Below, piece after piece: positions 7,076 to 15,041 of a stretch of DNA of 23,011 nucleotides (position 1 is the first letter of the stretch; every line of letters begins with the position of its first letter). Where the stretch lies: NCBI GenBank assembly GCA_003140705.1, contig PLKU01000288.1, positions 22,839-45,849 of the forward strand, read 5' to 3'. Source of the stretch: Acidobacteriaceae bacterium. GTDB lineage: Bacteria > Acidobacteriota > Terriglobia > Terriglobales > Acidobacteriaceae. The notes beneath the pieces were generated by a model that ran no database searches, was not told where the DNA came from, and saw only the letters and a list, made by a program, of their open reading frames with translations. The position numbers and the translations under genes were made by a program.

Positions 7076-7103
7076 TTACGGCGGTTGAAGGAGAAAGGTT
7101 ACA
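7076..7103 (-). promoter_or_regulatory. Candidate autoregulatory ECF promoter (TGTAAC-N17-CGTAA)
   Basis: On the minus strand, TGTAAC (7103-7098) is followed after 17 bases by CGTAA (7080-7076). The AAC-type -35 with a CGT-type -10 is a common ECF pattern. It predicts a transcript starting near 7069, leaving a leader of about 18 bases that carries the Shine-Dalgarno of the sigma gene. The good geometry is the main support; I did not find a second copy in front of another gene of the window. Confidence 0.5.
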
Positions 7104-7216
7104 TCTTTTGCGGATGCTGGTTTCAGGAGAGCGCTTGGCACATGGCTTCAGCTGCAAAGTGAACGATTTGAAATAAAGCGATTTTTCAATGAAAAGAAAC
7201 AGGGTTTCAGCTCAGC

Positions 7217-7245
7217 TTGACAGTGCCTTCCCACGGCCATTAACG
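7217..7245 (+). promoter_or_regulatory. Possible housekeeping promoter for the GH3 gene
   Basis: A perfect TTGACA (7217-7222) is followed 17 bases later by TTAACG (7240-7245), a poor -10 match. It lies about 80 bases before the chosen GH3 start and reads in the right direction. The rest of 7052-7322 shows no other strong promoter apart from the ECF candidate on the other strand. Confidence 0.3.
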
Positions 7246-7322
7246 TTGGCATCCGGAGGGTGGGTCAGCATTTAAATGTGACCGGGAATCGTGAACGATT
7301 CTCCCCGCCCATGAGGGATAGG

Positions 7323-9968
7323 ATGAAGGGCCTGAAAAATTTGATGGTAGCGGCAGCAATTCTGGGTTGTGGGATCAGCGTTGCAGCGAAGGCACAGAGT
7401 ACCGATAAGCCCGCATATCTAGACCCCAACCTGCCAGCGGATCAGCGGGCTGCGGATCTTGTTGGCCGGATGACTCTTGAAGAGAAGGGCACTCAACTGT
7501 TGAACCAGGCGCGCGCGATTCCGCGGCTCAATATCCCTTCCTACGATTGGTGGAGCGAAGCGCTGCATGGCGTCGCCGTCAATGGAACGACAGAATTTCC
7601 TGAGCCCATTGGGTTGGGCGCGACATTTGACGCGCCGGCCATTCATGAAATGGCCGTGGCCATCAGCATTGAGGGCCGCATCAAGCATGCGCAGGATGTG
7701 CGTGCCGGCCACAGCAACATTTTCGAAGGATTGGATTTCTGGGCGCCCAACATCAACATCTTCCGCGATCCGCGGTGGGGCCGCGGCCAGGAGACGTACG
7801 GCGAAGACCCATTCCTGACAGCGCGGATGGGTGTCGCCTTTGTGACCGGCATGCAGGGTGACGATCCGCACTATTACCGCGTGATCGCGACGCCCAAGCA
7901 CTTTGCCGTCCACAGCGGGCCGGAATCGACCCGGCACATGGCCGACGTGACGGTGAGCAAGCATGATGAAGTAGACACTTATCTGCCCGCGTTCCGTGCA
8001 GCCGTGACAGAGGGCAACGCCGATTCAGTGATGTGTGCCTACAACAGCATCAACGGGCAGCCGGCGTGCGCCAACGAGTTTTTGCTCCAGGATCAGCTTC
8101 GCGGCAAGTGGGGATTCAAGGGCTACGTGGTGTCGGACTGCGGAGCGGTGGTCGACATTTTCAGCGGCCACCACTTCAAGCCAACGCAACCCGAGGCCTC
8201 AGCGATCAGCTTACAGCGTGGCATGGACAACGAGTGCGGCGACTTCTTCGCCAAGGTGAATGACGATCACGATTACAGGCCTTACCTGGATGCAGTGAAG
8301 CAAGGGTTCCTGAAAGAGGGCGAGATCGACGTTGCGCTGACGCGGCTGTTCACGGCGAGGATGAAGCTGGGCATGTTCGATCCGCCGGAGATGGTGCCGT
8401 ATTCGAAGATTGACGAGAGGGAGCTGGATAGCGCCGCGCATCGTGAGCTTGCCCGCAAGCTTGCCAACGAGGCGATGGTGCTGTTGAAGAACGATGGCAC
8501 GCTCCCACTGAAGACCGGGGGCGTGAAAATCGCGGTGGTTGGTCCGCTGGCGAATCAGACACGCGTGCTGCTGGGGAATTACACGGGCATTCCCAACCAC
8601 ACGGTTTCGATACTGGAGGGCATTCGCAATGAGTTTCCCGATGCCCAAATCACTTACGTACCGGGTACGCAGTTCCTGAGCAACGACGGCAGCCCGATTC
8701 CCGCAGAATTGCTGACGACAGACGGCAAACCGGGCGTGAAGGTGGAGTATTCGACTGGTACGATCGGGACTAAGCCGACTCCGCTGGCCACCCGCACTGC
8801 AGCCAACATCAACCTCTCGGCTGAGACGCTGCCGTCGGAGGCGCTAGGCAAGCCGAATCTCGGCGTGCGCTGGACCGCGACTCTGACCCCTACGGAAACA
8901 GGGGACTACAAGTTGGGGATGCTCGGCCAGGGATTTACGCGGGTGTTGGTCGATGACAAAATTGTGGCGACCTCGCGGATGACAAACGAGTCGGAGGCAA
9001 AGCTGGGCAAAGTTCACCTTGAAAAGGGCAAAGCCTACGCGCTGCGCGTGGAATACGCGGGGCCGGATAGCACGAATACAGTGGCACGGTTGATTTGGGC
9101 CAAGGTTGATCTAACCCCGTCGCCGGAAGCGGTTGCCGCGGCAAAGAAGGCTGATGTTGTGATTGCCGTTGTTGGCATTACCAGCGAGCTTGAAGGCGAA
9201 GAGATGCAGGTCAACGAGGAGGGCTTCAAAGGCGGCGACCGCATCAGCATCGACCTGCCCAAGCCCGAACAGGCACTCCTTGAGGCTGTTGCCGCTGCAC
9301 GCAAGCCCTTGGTGGTGGTGCTCACCAACGGAAGCGCGCTGGCGGTGAACTGGGCCAAGGACCACGCCAACGCCATTCTCGAGGCGTGGTATCCCGGCGA
9401 GGAAGGCGGCACGGCTGTGGCGCAAACGCTCTCAGGCCGCAACAACCCCGGAGGCCGGCTGCCCGTCACGTTCTACAAGGACGTGAGCCAATTGCCGGCG
9501 TTCGAAGACTATTCGATGAAGAACCGCACATACCGCTACTTTGAAGGGACACCGCTCTATCCATTCGGTTATGGCATGAGTTACACCACCTTCACGTATG
9601 GGGGGCTCACGGGTCCAAACAACACGATACCGGCAGGCACCACGGTGACCGTTGAGGCCGCTGTTACCAATACCGGCCAAAAGCCAGGCGACGTGGTGGC
9701 GCAACTCTATCTCGAGTTCCCTGACGTTCCCGGCGCGCCAATGCGGGCGCTGCGTGGATTCCAGCGAGTTCACCTGGAAGCAGGCGCCTCGCAAAAGGTT
9801 CGCTTTGAGCTGAGCCCGCGAGATATGAGCATGGTGAGTGCGGCTGGAGAACCGATGGTTGCCGAGGGCGAATACTCAGTTTCGGTTGGCTCCGGACAGC
9901 CCCATACCGGCATACCGGTGCTGACGCGAACCTTTAAAGTGAAGGGCAATCTCACGTTGCCGGAATAG
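7323..9968 (+). CDS. Secreted glycoside hydrolase family 3 with PA14 insertion (beta-xylosidase/beta-glucosidase type)
   Basis: The enzyme should release terminal beta-linked sugars from plant polysaccharide fragments outside the cytoplasm. From the ATG at 7323 it has 881 residues with a signal peptide at about 1-25 ending AAKAQ. YDWWSEALHGVA and RDPRWGRGQETYGEDP are typical of the xylosidase-like GH3 branch. The nucleophile is D272 in VVSDCGAV. A PA14 domain at about 465-600 (WTATLTPTETGDYKLG) interrupts the second catalytic-region domain, and a fibronectin-III-like domain (VTNTGQKPGDVVAQLYL) closes the protein. The start has GAGGGATAGG just before it; the GTG at 7260 and ATG at 7311 keep the frame but lack proper spacing or a ribosome site and would mask the signal peptide. 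Xylose versus glucose specificity cannot be settled here. Confidence 0.95.
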   Translation: MKGLKNLMVAAAILGCGISVAAKAQSTDKPAYLDPNLPADQRAADLVGRMTLEEKGTQLLNQARAIPRLNIPSYDWWSEALHGVAVNGTTEFPEPIGLGATFDAPAIHEMAVAISIEGRIKHAQDVRAGHSNIFEGLDFWAPNINIFRDPRWGRGQETYGEDPFLTARMGVAFVTGMQGDDPHYYRVIATPKHFAVHSGPESTRHMADVTVSKHDEVDTYLPAFRAAVTEGNADSVMCAYNSINGQPACANEFLLQDQLRGKWGFKGYVVSDCGAVVDIFSGHHFKPTQPEASAISLQRGMDNECGDFFAKVNDDHDYRPYLDAVKQGFLKEGEIDVALTRLFTARMKLGMFDPPEMVPYSKIDERELDSAAHRELARKLANEAMVLLKNDGTLPLKTGGVKIAVVGPLANQTRVLLGNYTGIPNHTVSILEGIRNEFPDAQITYVPGTQFLSNDGSPIPAELLTTDGKPGVKVEYSTGTIGTKPTPLATRTAANINLSAETLPSEALGKPNLGVRWTATLTPTETGDYKLGMLGQGFTRVLVDDKIVATSRMTNESEAKLGKVHLEKGKAYALRVEYAGPDSTNTVARLIWAKVDLTPSPEAVAAAKKADVVIAVVGITSELEGEEMQVNEEGFKGGDRISIDLPKPEQALLEAVAAARKPLVVVLTNGSALAVNWAKDHANAILEAWYPGEEGGTAVAQTLSGRNNPGGRLPVTFYKDVSQLPAFEDYSMKNRTYRYFEGTPLYPFGYGMSYTTFTYGGLTGPNNTIPAGTTVTVEAAVTNTGQKPGDVVAQLYLEFPDVPGAPMRALRGFQRVHLEAGASQKVRFELSPRDMSMVSAAGEPMVAEGEYSVSVGSGQPHTGIPVLTRTFKVKGNLTLPE

Positions 9969-9990
9969 CGACAATTGGGTCAATTGCACG

Positions 9991-10020
9991 AAAGGGCGTT
10001 CGCCGTGGCGAACGCCCTTT
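9991..10020 (+). terminator. Intrinsic terminator-like hairpin after the GH3 gene
   Basis: AAAGGGCGTTCGCC and GGCGAACGCCCTTT form a perfect 14-bp inverted repeat around a GT centre, realistically a 12-13 bp stem with a small loop. It begins 22 bases after the GH3 stop. The following CTGCTT is only modestly T-rich, but the arm itself ends in TTT. Confidence 0.75.
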
Positions 10021-10274
10021 CTGCTTGTGAGGAAGAGCAAATGAAATCGCGAAGGGATGCGTCAGCAGATTTACAAATCATTTGGGGGCGGGAACACTTC
10101 TTCACGATTCGGTGTCTACACATATCACAGTGGTTCTGATGGGGATGAGCGGAATGCCGTGAGCCCCGTTCCACGCGCCTGATGGGTGCGGGGAGCGGAC
10201 AAGCTCTCTGCGCCTTTGCAAGGCTTCCTGAGTCCCGGCCGGAGCGGCTGAATCGCTTTCACGGGAGGCAGGCC
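10021..10274. other. Intergenic stretch between GH3 and the TonB-like gene
   Basis: Together with the terminator this makes a gap of about 300 bases. It contains an ECF-like promoter candidate at 10091-10119 and a 32-codon open frame at 10041-10139, preceded by GAGGAAGAG, that I do not accept as a gene without conservation. The frame of the TonB-like gene is open from 10182, but the better ribosome site is at 10263-10268. I see no RNA gene here. Confidence 0.4.
10091..10119 (+). promoter_or_regulatory. Possible ECF-type promoter upstream of the TonB-like gene
   Basis: GGAAC (10091-10095) is followed 19 bases later by TCTAC (10115-10119), close to the sigma-E-like GGAAC/TCTGA geometry. Transcription would start about 150 bases before the start codon. 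It differs from the motif in front of the window's own sigma gene, so another ECF sigma factor would be the reader if it is real. Confidence 0.3.
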
Positions 10275-10988
10275 ATGTTTGAAGACTCCACGTTCGAATC
10301 GAATGGCAGGATCCACACGCGCAGCCGCTTTTGGATGGTCGCGACCCTCATCTTGAATGGGTCAATCCTGGTTGCGCTGATCCTGATTCCGCTCATCTAT
10401 CCTGAGGCCCTGCCGCGCCAGGCGCTTGCCTTCCTGATGACGGCGCCGCAGACGCCAGCACCGCCTCAACCGCCGACGCAACAGACTGCGCAGCCCACTC
10501 GGTCTGTGTCGGAGATCCAGGGTACACGCATCATGGCGCCGCCGCGGATTCCGACACACATCTTCATACCGAGCGGCAGGGAACCCGCTGCGATTGATAA
10601 TGTGGCGAACTGGAATCCCGATGGCGGGGATGGCGGCAACACAAGCAAGATATTTCAAGGACCCAGCGTCAGGCCAGTCGTGCGCGCTGAGGCGAAAGGC
10701 CCGATGCGCGTTTCGTCCGGAGTGGTGGAGGCAATGGCGCTGCGGAAGACGTCACCTGTGTATCCTGCGATGGCCCGGGCGGCGGGGATTCAAGGCACTG
10801 TGACGCTGCAGGCCACGATCGCGACGGACGGAACCATTGAGAATCTGCGCGTGGCGGGCGGCCCGCTCATGCTGCAACAGGCAGCAATCGATGCAGTGAA
10901 GAGCTGGCGGTACCGTCCTTACCTGCTGGATGGCGCACCAGTGGAGATGGAGACGACGGTGAATGTGATCTTCAGCCTTGGGCGGTGA
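10275..10988 (+). CDS. TonB-like energy transducer protein
   Basis: The protein links the inner-membrane proton force to outer-membrane receptors. From the ATG at 10275, with GGGAGG six bases upstream, it has 237 residues. A single membrane segment lies at about 17-41 (FWMVATLILNGSILVALILIP). A Pro/Gln-rich stretch follows (PQTPAPPQPPTQQ, about 53-68), then a linker and a TonB C-terminal domain at about 150-237 with YPAMARAAGIQGTVTLQATI and VKSWRYRPYLLDG. No exbB/exbD genes are adjacent, so it would have to use a motor encoded elsewhere. It could serve the receptor at 1380-3671. The longer frame from 10182 has no signal at its start and is not preferred. Confidence 0.9.
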   Translation: MFEDSTFESNGRIHTRSRFWMVATLILNGSILVALILIPLIYPEALPRQALAFLMTAPQTPAPPQPPTQQTAQPTRSVSEIQGTRIMAPPRIPTHIFIPSGREPAAIDNVANWNPDGGDGGNTSKIFQGPSVRPVVRAEAKGPMRVSSGVVEAMALRKTSPVYPAMARAAGIQGTVTLQATIATDGTIENLRVAGGPLMLQQAAIDAVKSWRYRPYLLDGAPVEMETTVNVIFSLGR

Positions 10989-11040
10989 TGACCTGATTTC
11001 GATCTCACCGTCGCACTTCGCCCTTGTGGACGTGTAATCT

Positions 11041-11081
11041 CCCAGGTCTCTACGCCGCGGCGGACGAGACCTGGGGCACCC
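11041..11081. repeat. Hairpin element ending GGGGCACCC, copy B
   Basis: CCCAGGTCTC (11041-11050) pairs perfectly with GAGACCTGGG (11066-11075); the loop contains the self-complementary CGCCGCGGCG. The right arm continues GCACCC, the same ending as the hairpin at 148-192. It sits between the TonB-like gene and the lactonase gene, where it could also act as an attenuator, but no T-tract follows. Confidence 0.55.
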
Positions 11082-11143
11082 GCATTCAATCCTTCCAGTC
11101 GACTGGCGCGGTTGGCGCTTGATCGGCGACAATCTCATCTGCC

Positions 11144-12316
11144 ATGAAAAAGCAAACTCGCCGAGACTTCCTCAAGACCGCTTCCGCCGTAACGCTTGCC
11201 TCCGTTGCATCGCGCGGATTTGCTGCTTCGCCAAAGCAGCGTGTCTTTATTGCGTCAGGAACGCCGGACGGAATTCTGGTCTATGACTGGGACCCAATCA
11301 AGGGGGAGTTGACGCCCGCGGGAGTTGCTGCGAAGGTTCCCAGCGTGGCGTGGGCCACTGCGGCGACTCTCTCGCCAGACAAGAATTACCTCTTCGCCGC
11401 GTCAGAGGTAAATTCGTTCAACGGCAAGCCAACCGGCGCGGTAGCCAGCTTTCGCATTTCGAATGGAGAGCTGCAGCTAATATCCGAACAGAATTCAGCC
11501 GGTGTTGGTACTTGCTACGTGGCTGTTGATCACACCGGGAAGGTACTGATCTCGGCTGACTATGGGGGCGGTAGCGCGGCGAGCTTTTTGATTGATGCTT
11601 CTGGCAGCCTGAGCCCGCTGGTGTGGACAGAGCACTACAGAGTGCACGGCCCCAACACCGATCGGCAACAGAGCGCACATGCGCACTTTGCTTCGTTCTC
11701 GCCGGACAACCGTTTCGGATACATCAACGATTTGGGCGGCGACATGATTCACATCTACCAACTGAATGCGGCCACAGCGATGCTGACGCCTGCGGGAACG
11801 TATCACTCCAAAGCCGGAGCGGGCCCGCGCACGCTGCACTTCCATCCGAACGGGCACACTGCTTACAGCGTGAATGAACTGGACTCCACGGTGGATGTTC
11901 TGGAATGGAGCAAGGCAGACGGGAGCCTGACCATGGTGACTCGCATCGACCTGCTGCCAGAGGGCTATCACGGCATGACGCGCGCATGCGACACAGTGAT
12001 CTCAAAGGATGGACGATTCGTTTACTTCGCCAATCGCGATAACGATTTCCTTTACAGCTTCAAAGCCAACCCGATGACCGGGGCATTGACGCCGATTGGC
12101 CGCTCGAACTGCGGCGGAAAGATTCCGCGCAACTTTGTGCTGGATCCGACGGAGCGCTGGATGCTGGTGGCGAACCAGGACTCGAACCTGATCAGCGTGT
12201 TTGCGCGCAACCCCGAAACTGGTGTACTGGCCGAAGAAGGCAAAAGCTTTGCGGCGGCCACGCCGATGCGGATTCTTTTCTTGTGGGAAGCTGATGCTGC
12301 AAAAGGAAAGGTCTAG
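11144..12316 (+). CDS. Tat-exported lactonase-family (6-phosphogluconolactonase-like) beta-propeller protein
   Basis: The 390-residue protein belongs to the seven-bladed propeller family that includes YbhE-type 6-phosphogluconolactonase. Repeated blade motifs include YDWDPIKGELTP, SFRISNGELQLI, SADYGGGSAASFLID, GPRTLHFHPNGHTAYSVNELDSTVDVLEW and RNFVLDPTERWMLVANQDSNLISVF. The N-terminus carries TRRDFLK (5-11), a twin-arginine motif, before a hydrophobic stretch ending GFAAS, so the protein is probably exported folded. A periplasmic location argues against the pentose-phosphate role; a sugar-lactone or other lactone substrate is more likely, but this is inference. No strong ribosome site precedes the ATG. 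Its stop overlaps the lpxC stop on the other strand within CTAG. Confidence 0.9.
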   Translation: MKKQTRRDFLKTASAVTLASVASRGFAASPKQRVFIASGTPDGILVYDWDPIKGELTPAGVAAKVPSVAWATAATLSPDKNYLFAASEVNSFNGKPTGAVASFRISNGELQLISEQNSAGVGTCYVAVDHTGKVLISADYGGGSAASFLIDASGSLSPLVWTEHYRVHGPNTDRQQSAHAHFASFSPDNRFGYINDLGGDMIHIYQLNAATAMLTPAGTYHSKAGAGPRTLHFHPNGHTAYSVNELDSTVDVLEWSKADGSLTMVTRIDLLPEGYHGMTRACDTVISKDGRFVYFANRDNDFLYSFKANPMTGALTPIGRSNCGGKIPRNFVLDPTERWMLVANQDSNLISVFARNPETGVLAEEGKSFAAATPMRILFLWEADAAKGKV

Positions 12317-13254
12317 GCGCCCAGCAACGCTGGACTGCCAATTGGGTAGCCAGATAGAGAATCCGCGCTGGTTTCTTCCACCGGCTCCGTTTCGACGGGG
12401 ACGTGGGCCAGTTCCCATGCCGAACGATCCTTCATCAGGCGTGAGACCAGGGCGGTGTGCATGGCGTGGCCAGCGCGCTCGGCTACGACGTGACCTTCGA
12501 TGCGCCGTCCGGCAAGAGCCAGATCGCCAATCAGATCCAGCACCTTGTGGCGCACATACTCGTCATGAAAGCGAAGCGGGCCGTTCTCAGGGCCACTGGC
12601 TCCTAAAATGATGGCGCTCTCCGGTCCGACTCCGCGGATCAGGCCCATGTCGCGCAGTCGTTTCTCGTCTGCCTTGTATCCAAAGGTGCGGGCCGGTGCG
12701 ATGGCAGCGCCGTAATTCTCTGTGGCCAAATCGATGATGGCCCGCTGTTGGCCGATCGGCGCGGGGAAGTCGATGCTGTACTGGATGCTGTAACCGGAGC
12801 CAGGATAGACGCCAATGAACTTGTCGCCTTCGCGCACCTCAACGTCGTGCAAAATACGGATGGTCTCGCGGCGACGGCGCTGAGTTTTAATGCCAGTATT
12901 AAGGAAGGCCTGGACGTAAGGCAATGCGCTGCCATCCAGAATGGGCAGCTCCAGGTTGTCCAACTCGACGATGACGTTGTCCACGCCCATGCCGATCAGT
13001 GCAGAAAGAAGGTGTTCAGTGGTGGAAATGAGCACGCCCTGGCGCATCAGGCTGGTGGCGTAACTGACTTTCGCCACATTTCGGCCAACGGCTGGGATTT
13101 CAAAGTTGTCCAGGTCAGTGCGGCGGAAGACAATTCCCGATCCGGCGGGCGCGGGCAACATGCGCATGGTCACCGGTGCCCCTGAATGAAGCCCCACCCC
13201 TGTGAACTCAAGGGGCTCAGCGATGGTCTGTTCAAGGTGGGCGGGGTTGGGCAA
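12313..13254 (-). CDS. lpxC: UDP-3-O-acyl-N-acetylglucosamine deacetylase
   Basis: LpxC performs the committed step of lipid A synthesis in the cytoplasm and implies a lipid-A-bearing outer membrane. The length of 313 residues is normal. GVGLHSG, the metal ligand H81 in TTEHLLSAL with catalytic E80, H236 and D240 in HKVLDLIGDL, and H263 in RAGHAMH are all present. It is the stand-alone form, with no FabZ fusion. The start is TTG at 13254; there is no in-frame ATG that would keep the N-terminal LEQTIAEPLEFTGVGLH, and GGAG lies roughly a dozen bases upstream. The last 25 residues are Glu/Ser-rich and weakly conserved. It ends against the lactonase gene with a shared CTAG. Confidence 0.97.
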   Translation of the reverse strand: MPNPAHLEQTIAEPLEFTGVGLHSGAPVTMRMLPAPAGSGIVFRRTDLDNFEIPAVGRNVAKVSYATSLMRQGVLISTTEHLLSALIGMGVDNVIVELDNLELPILDGSALPYVQAFLNTGIKTQRRRRETIRILHDVEVREGDKFIGVYPGSGYSIQYSIDFPAPIGQQRAIIDLATENYGAAIAPARTFGYKADEKRLRDMGLIRGVGPESAIILGASGPENGPLRFHDEYVRHKVLDLIGDLALAGRRIEGHVVAERAGHAMHTALVSRLMKDRSAWELAHVPVETEPVEETSADSLSGYPIGSPALLGA

Positions 13255-13572
13255 GAACTTTGCTCTCCGGGTTGAGGGAAAACCGGGCTATGAAACCTGG
13301 CCCTGGAAAACTGGACGTAATTGTTAGGTTAGACGGGATGAGCCAACTCTGTCCTGTGTCAATTTAGCCACACTCTGAGATTGAAAGACCACTAAGAATC
13401 AAGAAAAAATGAAGATGGTCCGAGCATCTTGCAATACACTAAGCGTCGTAGAATCAGGGAGTCAGTTCAAGGGAGATCCATACGATTGACTCCGGGGTCT
13501 GAGCCAGAGCTTAGTCTGCTTCCAGCAGCGGCACCCTTGAGTGCGGGCTAGCTCCCAACTTTCGCTTAGTAC

Positions 13573-13757
13573 CTGTTTCATAACTGGCCTGGTGGCCGCG
13601 GGGCGTTCCCTCAGGATTTATACAGGCTGCGAAAAAAGGTCAGCTTGCGGTGAAAAGCTTCAAGAACCGGACCTCAGGGGCTAAAGCCCAGCTCTGATTT
13701 TGTTGCAATTTCGGCACGACTGAAGTCGTGCCCTTTCAAAACCAGGTTATGAAACAG
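13573..13757. mobile_element. MITE-like element with terminal inverted repeats
   Basis: CTGTTTCATAAC-TGG (from 13573) and CCAGGTTATGAAACAG (ending 13757) are inverted repeats, matching over 15 of 16 positions with one gap. Inside lie a GGGC-TAAA-GCCC hairpin (13678-13689) and the perfect palindrome GGCACGACT-GA-AGTCGTGCC (13713-13732) whose relatives occur at 1-23 and 226-241. There is no coding capacity. The right terminal repeat contains an ATG that is in frame with the downstream peptidase. No target-site duplication is obvious to me, so calling it mobile is inference. Confidence 0.45.
13713..13732. repeat. Short palindromic repeat, perfect copy
   Basis: Nine-base arms GGCACGACT and AGTCGTGCC surround a GA loop. 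The flank CCTTTCAA is shared with the half-copy at 226-241. This is the reference copy of the dispersed palindrome in this window. Confidence 0.65.
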
Positions 13758-13796
13758 CTTCTAAACGGTTTTGGTAAGGTCCTGAAAGGTTTACTC

Positions 13797-14984
13797 ATGC
13801 AGATCGCCCCCGATGCTCCCATCCCGATGCGTGCACTGCTTGCCGGCGCCCGGCGTAAGCAGCCCGGCTTGCTCGATTTGTGTCAGCGACTGGTTCGGAC
13901 GGAGTCACCTTCTGACGATAAAGATGGTGTGGACGCTTGCGTTGCATTGGCTGAAGCACACGCCCGTGCCTTAGGAGGGCGCGTGAAAAGGCACCGGCAA
14001 CGCAAATTTGGAGACGTGCTCGAAGTTCGCTTCGGGCCAAGGCTGGCCAGCCGCCAGTCCGGCTCCGGCTCCGCGAAGCGTCCTGGACGGATTCTCCTCC
14101 TCGGGCATTTGGATACGGTTTGGCCGCTGGGAACGCTCAAGACCATTCCCTGCCGGTTGGCGGATGGTCGCCTTTGGGGGCCGGGAACACTGGACATGAA
14201 GGCTGGTGTGGCCATGGCTTTGACCGCCATTGAGATGCTGACCGAGGTTGGCCGCATGGACCGGGAGATCGTGCTGCTGCTGAACAGCGACGAAGAGGTT
14301 GGCAGCGAGATCTCACGGCCCATCACCGAACGGGTTGCCGCCGAGTGCGAAGCAGTTTACGTGTTGGAACCGGCGCAGGGGCTTGCCTACAAGACAGCCC
14401 GCAAAGGCACTGGCAACTGGCGAATCGAAGTGACCGGGGTGGCGGCGCACGCGGGCGTTGATTTTGAAAAGGGAGCGAATGCCGTCCGCGAACTGGCCCG
14501 TGTTGTGGAGCGCGTAAGCGGCTGGACGGATCTGAAGCATGGGCTCACGGTGAGTGTTAATGTGGCAGGCGGCGGATCGAAGACGAACGTAATTCCGGCA
14601 CATGCCTGGGCGGAGGTGGATGGACGGATCTCCCGCAAGGCTGATGGGCCACGGATGGAACGCAAGTTTGCGGGGCTCAAGGCGGCGGACAAGCGTTGTG
14701 CAATTGCCGTGACAGGCGGAATCAATCGGTCGCCGATGGAACGAACGCAGGGAACGGTGCGGCTCTATCGGCAAGCCCGGATTCTGGCCGCCGAGTTGGG
14801 ATTCCAGTTGGACGAAGCCGCAACTGGAGGCGCTTCCGACGGCAACTTCACTTCGGCGCTCGGGGTTCCCACGCTCGACGGAATGGGGGCTGTGGGCGAG
14901 GGCGCCCATGCGCCACATGAATCGATCGTTCTAGAGCATCTTGCTCCGCGAACAGCGCTGCTGGCGGGATTGCTGGCCAGCTGA
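13797..14984 (+). CDS. M20-family zinc metallopeptidase (glutamate carboxypeptidase-like)
   Basis: The protein should hydrolyse a peptide or N-acyl amino acid bond with two zinc ions. LLLGHLDTVWPLG gives the first metal His and the following Asp, LWGPGTLDMKAG the bridging Asp, and NSDEEVGS the catalytic and binding Glu pair. The dimerisation domain follows (KGTGNWRIEVTGVAAHAGVDFEKGANAV), and TGGASDGNFTSALGVPTLDGMG near the end carries later active-site elements. From 13797 it has 395 residues and no signal peptide. GAAAGG seven bases upstream supports this start; the frame is also open from ATG 13749 and GTG 13728, both inside the MITE-like element. I cannot tell carboxypeptidase from other M20 specificities. 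Confidence 0.9.
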   Translation: MQIAPDAPIPMRALLAGARRKQPGLLDLCQRLVRTESPSDDKDGVDACVALAEAHARALGGRVKRHRQRKFGDVLEVRFGPRLASRQSGSGSAKRPGRILLLGHLDTVWPLGTLKTIPCRLADGRLWGPGTLDMKAGVAMALTAIEMLTEVGRMDREIVLLLNSDEEVGSEISRPITERVAAECEAVYVLEPAQGLAYKTARKGTGNWRIEVTGVAAHAGVDFEKGANAVRELARVVERVSGWTDLKHGLTVSVNVAGGGSKTNVIPAHAWAEVDGRISRKADGPRMERKFAGLKAADKRCAIAVTGGINRSPMERTQGTVRLYRQARILAAELGFQLDEAATGGASDGNFTSALGVPTLDGMGAVGEGAHAPHESIVLEHLAPRTALLAGLLAS

Positions 14985-15041
14985 AGAGCGGATGAAGCTT
15001 GATACACTCCTGTTGAAGAGATCATGGAGTTTGAACCTACG

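Larger units (their letters stand above)
13255..13796. other. Long intergenic region between lpxC and the M20 peptidase gene
   Basis: About 540 bases hold no convincing gene. The lpxC promoter must lie here; a TTGACA on the minus strand (13362-13357) has no well-spaced -10. The right part, 13573-13757, is a compact element bounded by inverted repeats and carrying two inner hairpins. The middle (13380-13570) is lower in G+C than the genes around it and shows nothing I can name. Confidence 0.5.

Noticed and set aside
7260..7322. Upstream GTG (7260) and ATG (7311) starts for the GH3 gene
   Set aside because: GGAGG abuts the GTG with no proper spacing, the ATG at 7311 has no ribosome site, and both would place up to 21 polar residues before the signal peptide.
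10041..10139. A 32-codon frame with GAGGAAGAG before its ATG
   Set aside because: The ribosome site is good but the peptide shows no signal, helix or known motif, and it lies just behind a terminator; conservation would be needed to accept it.
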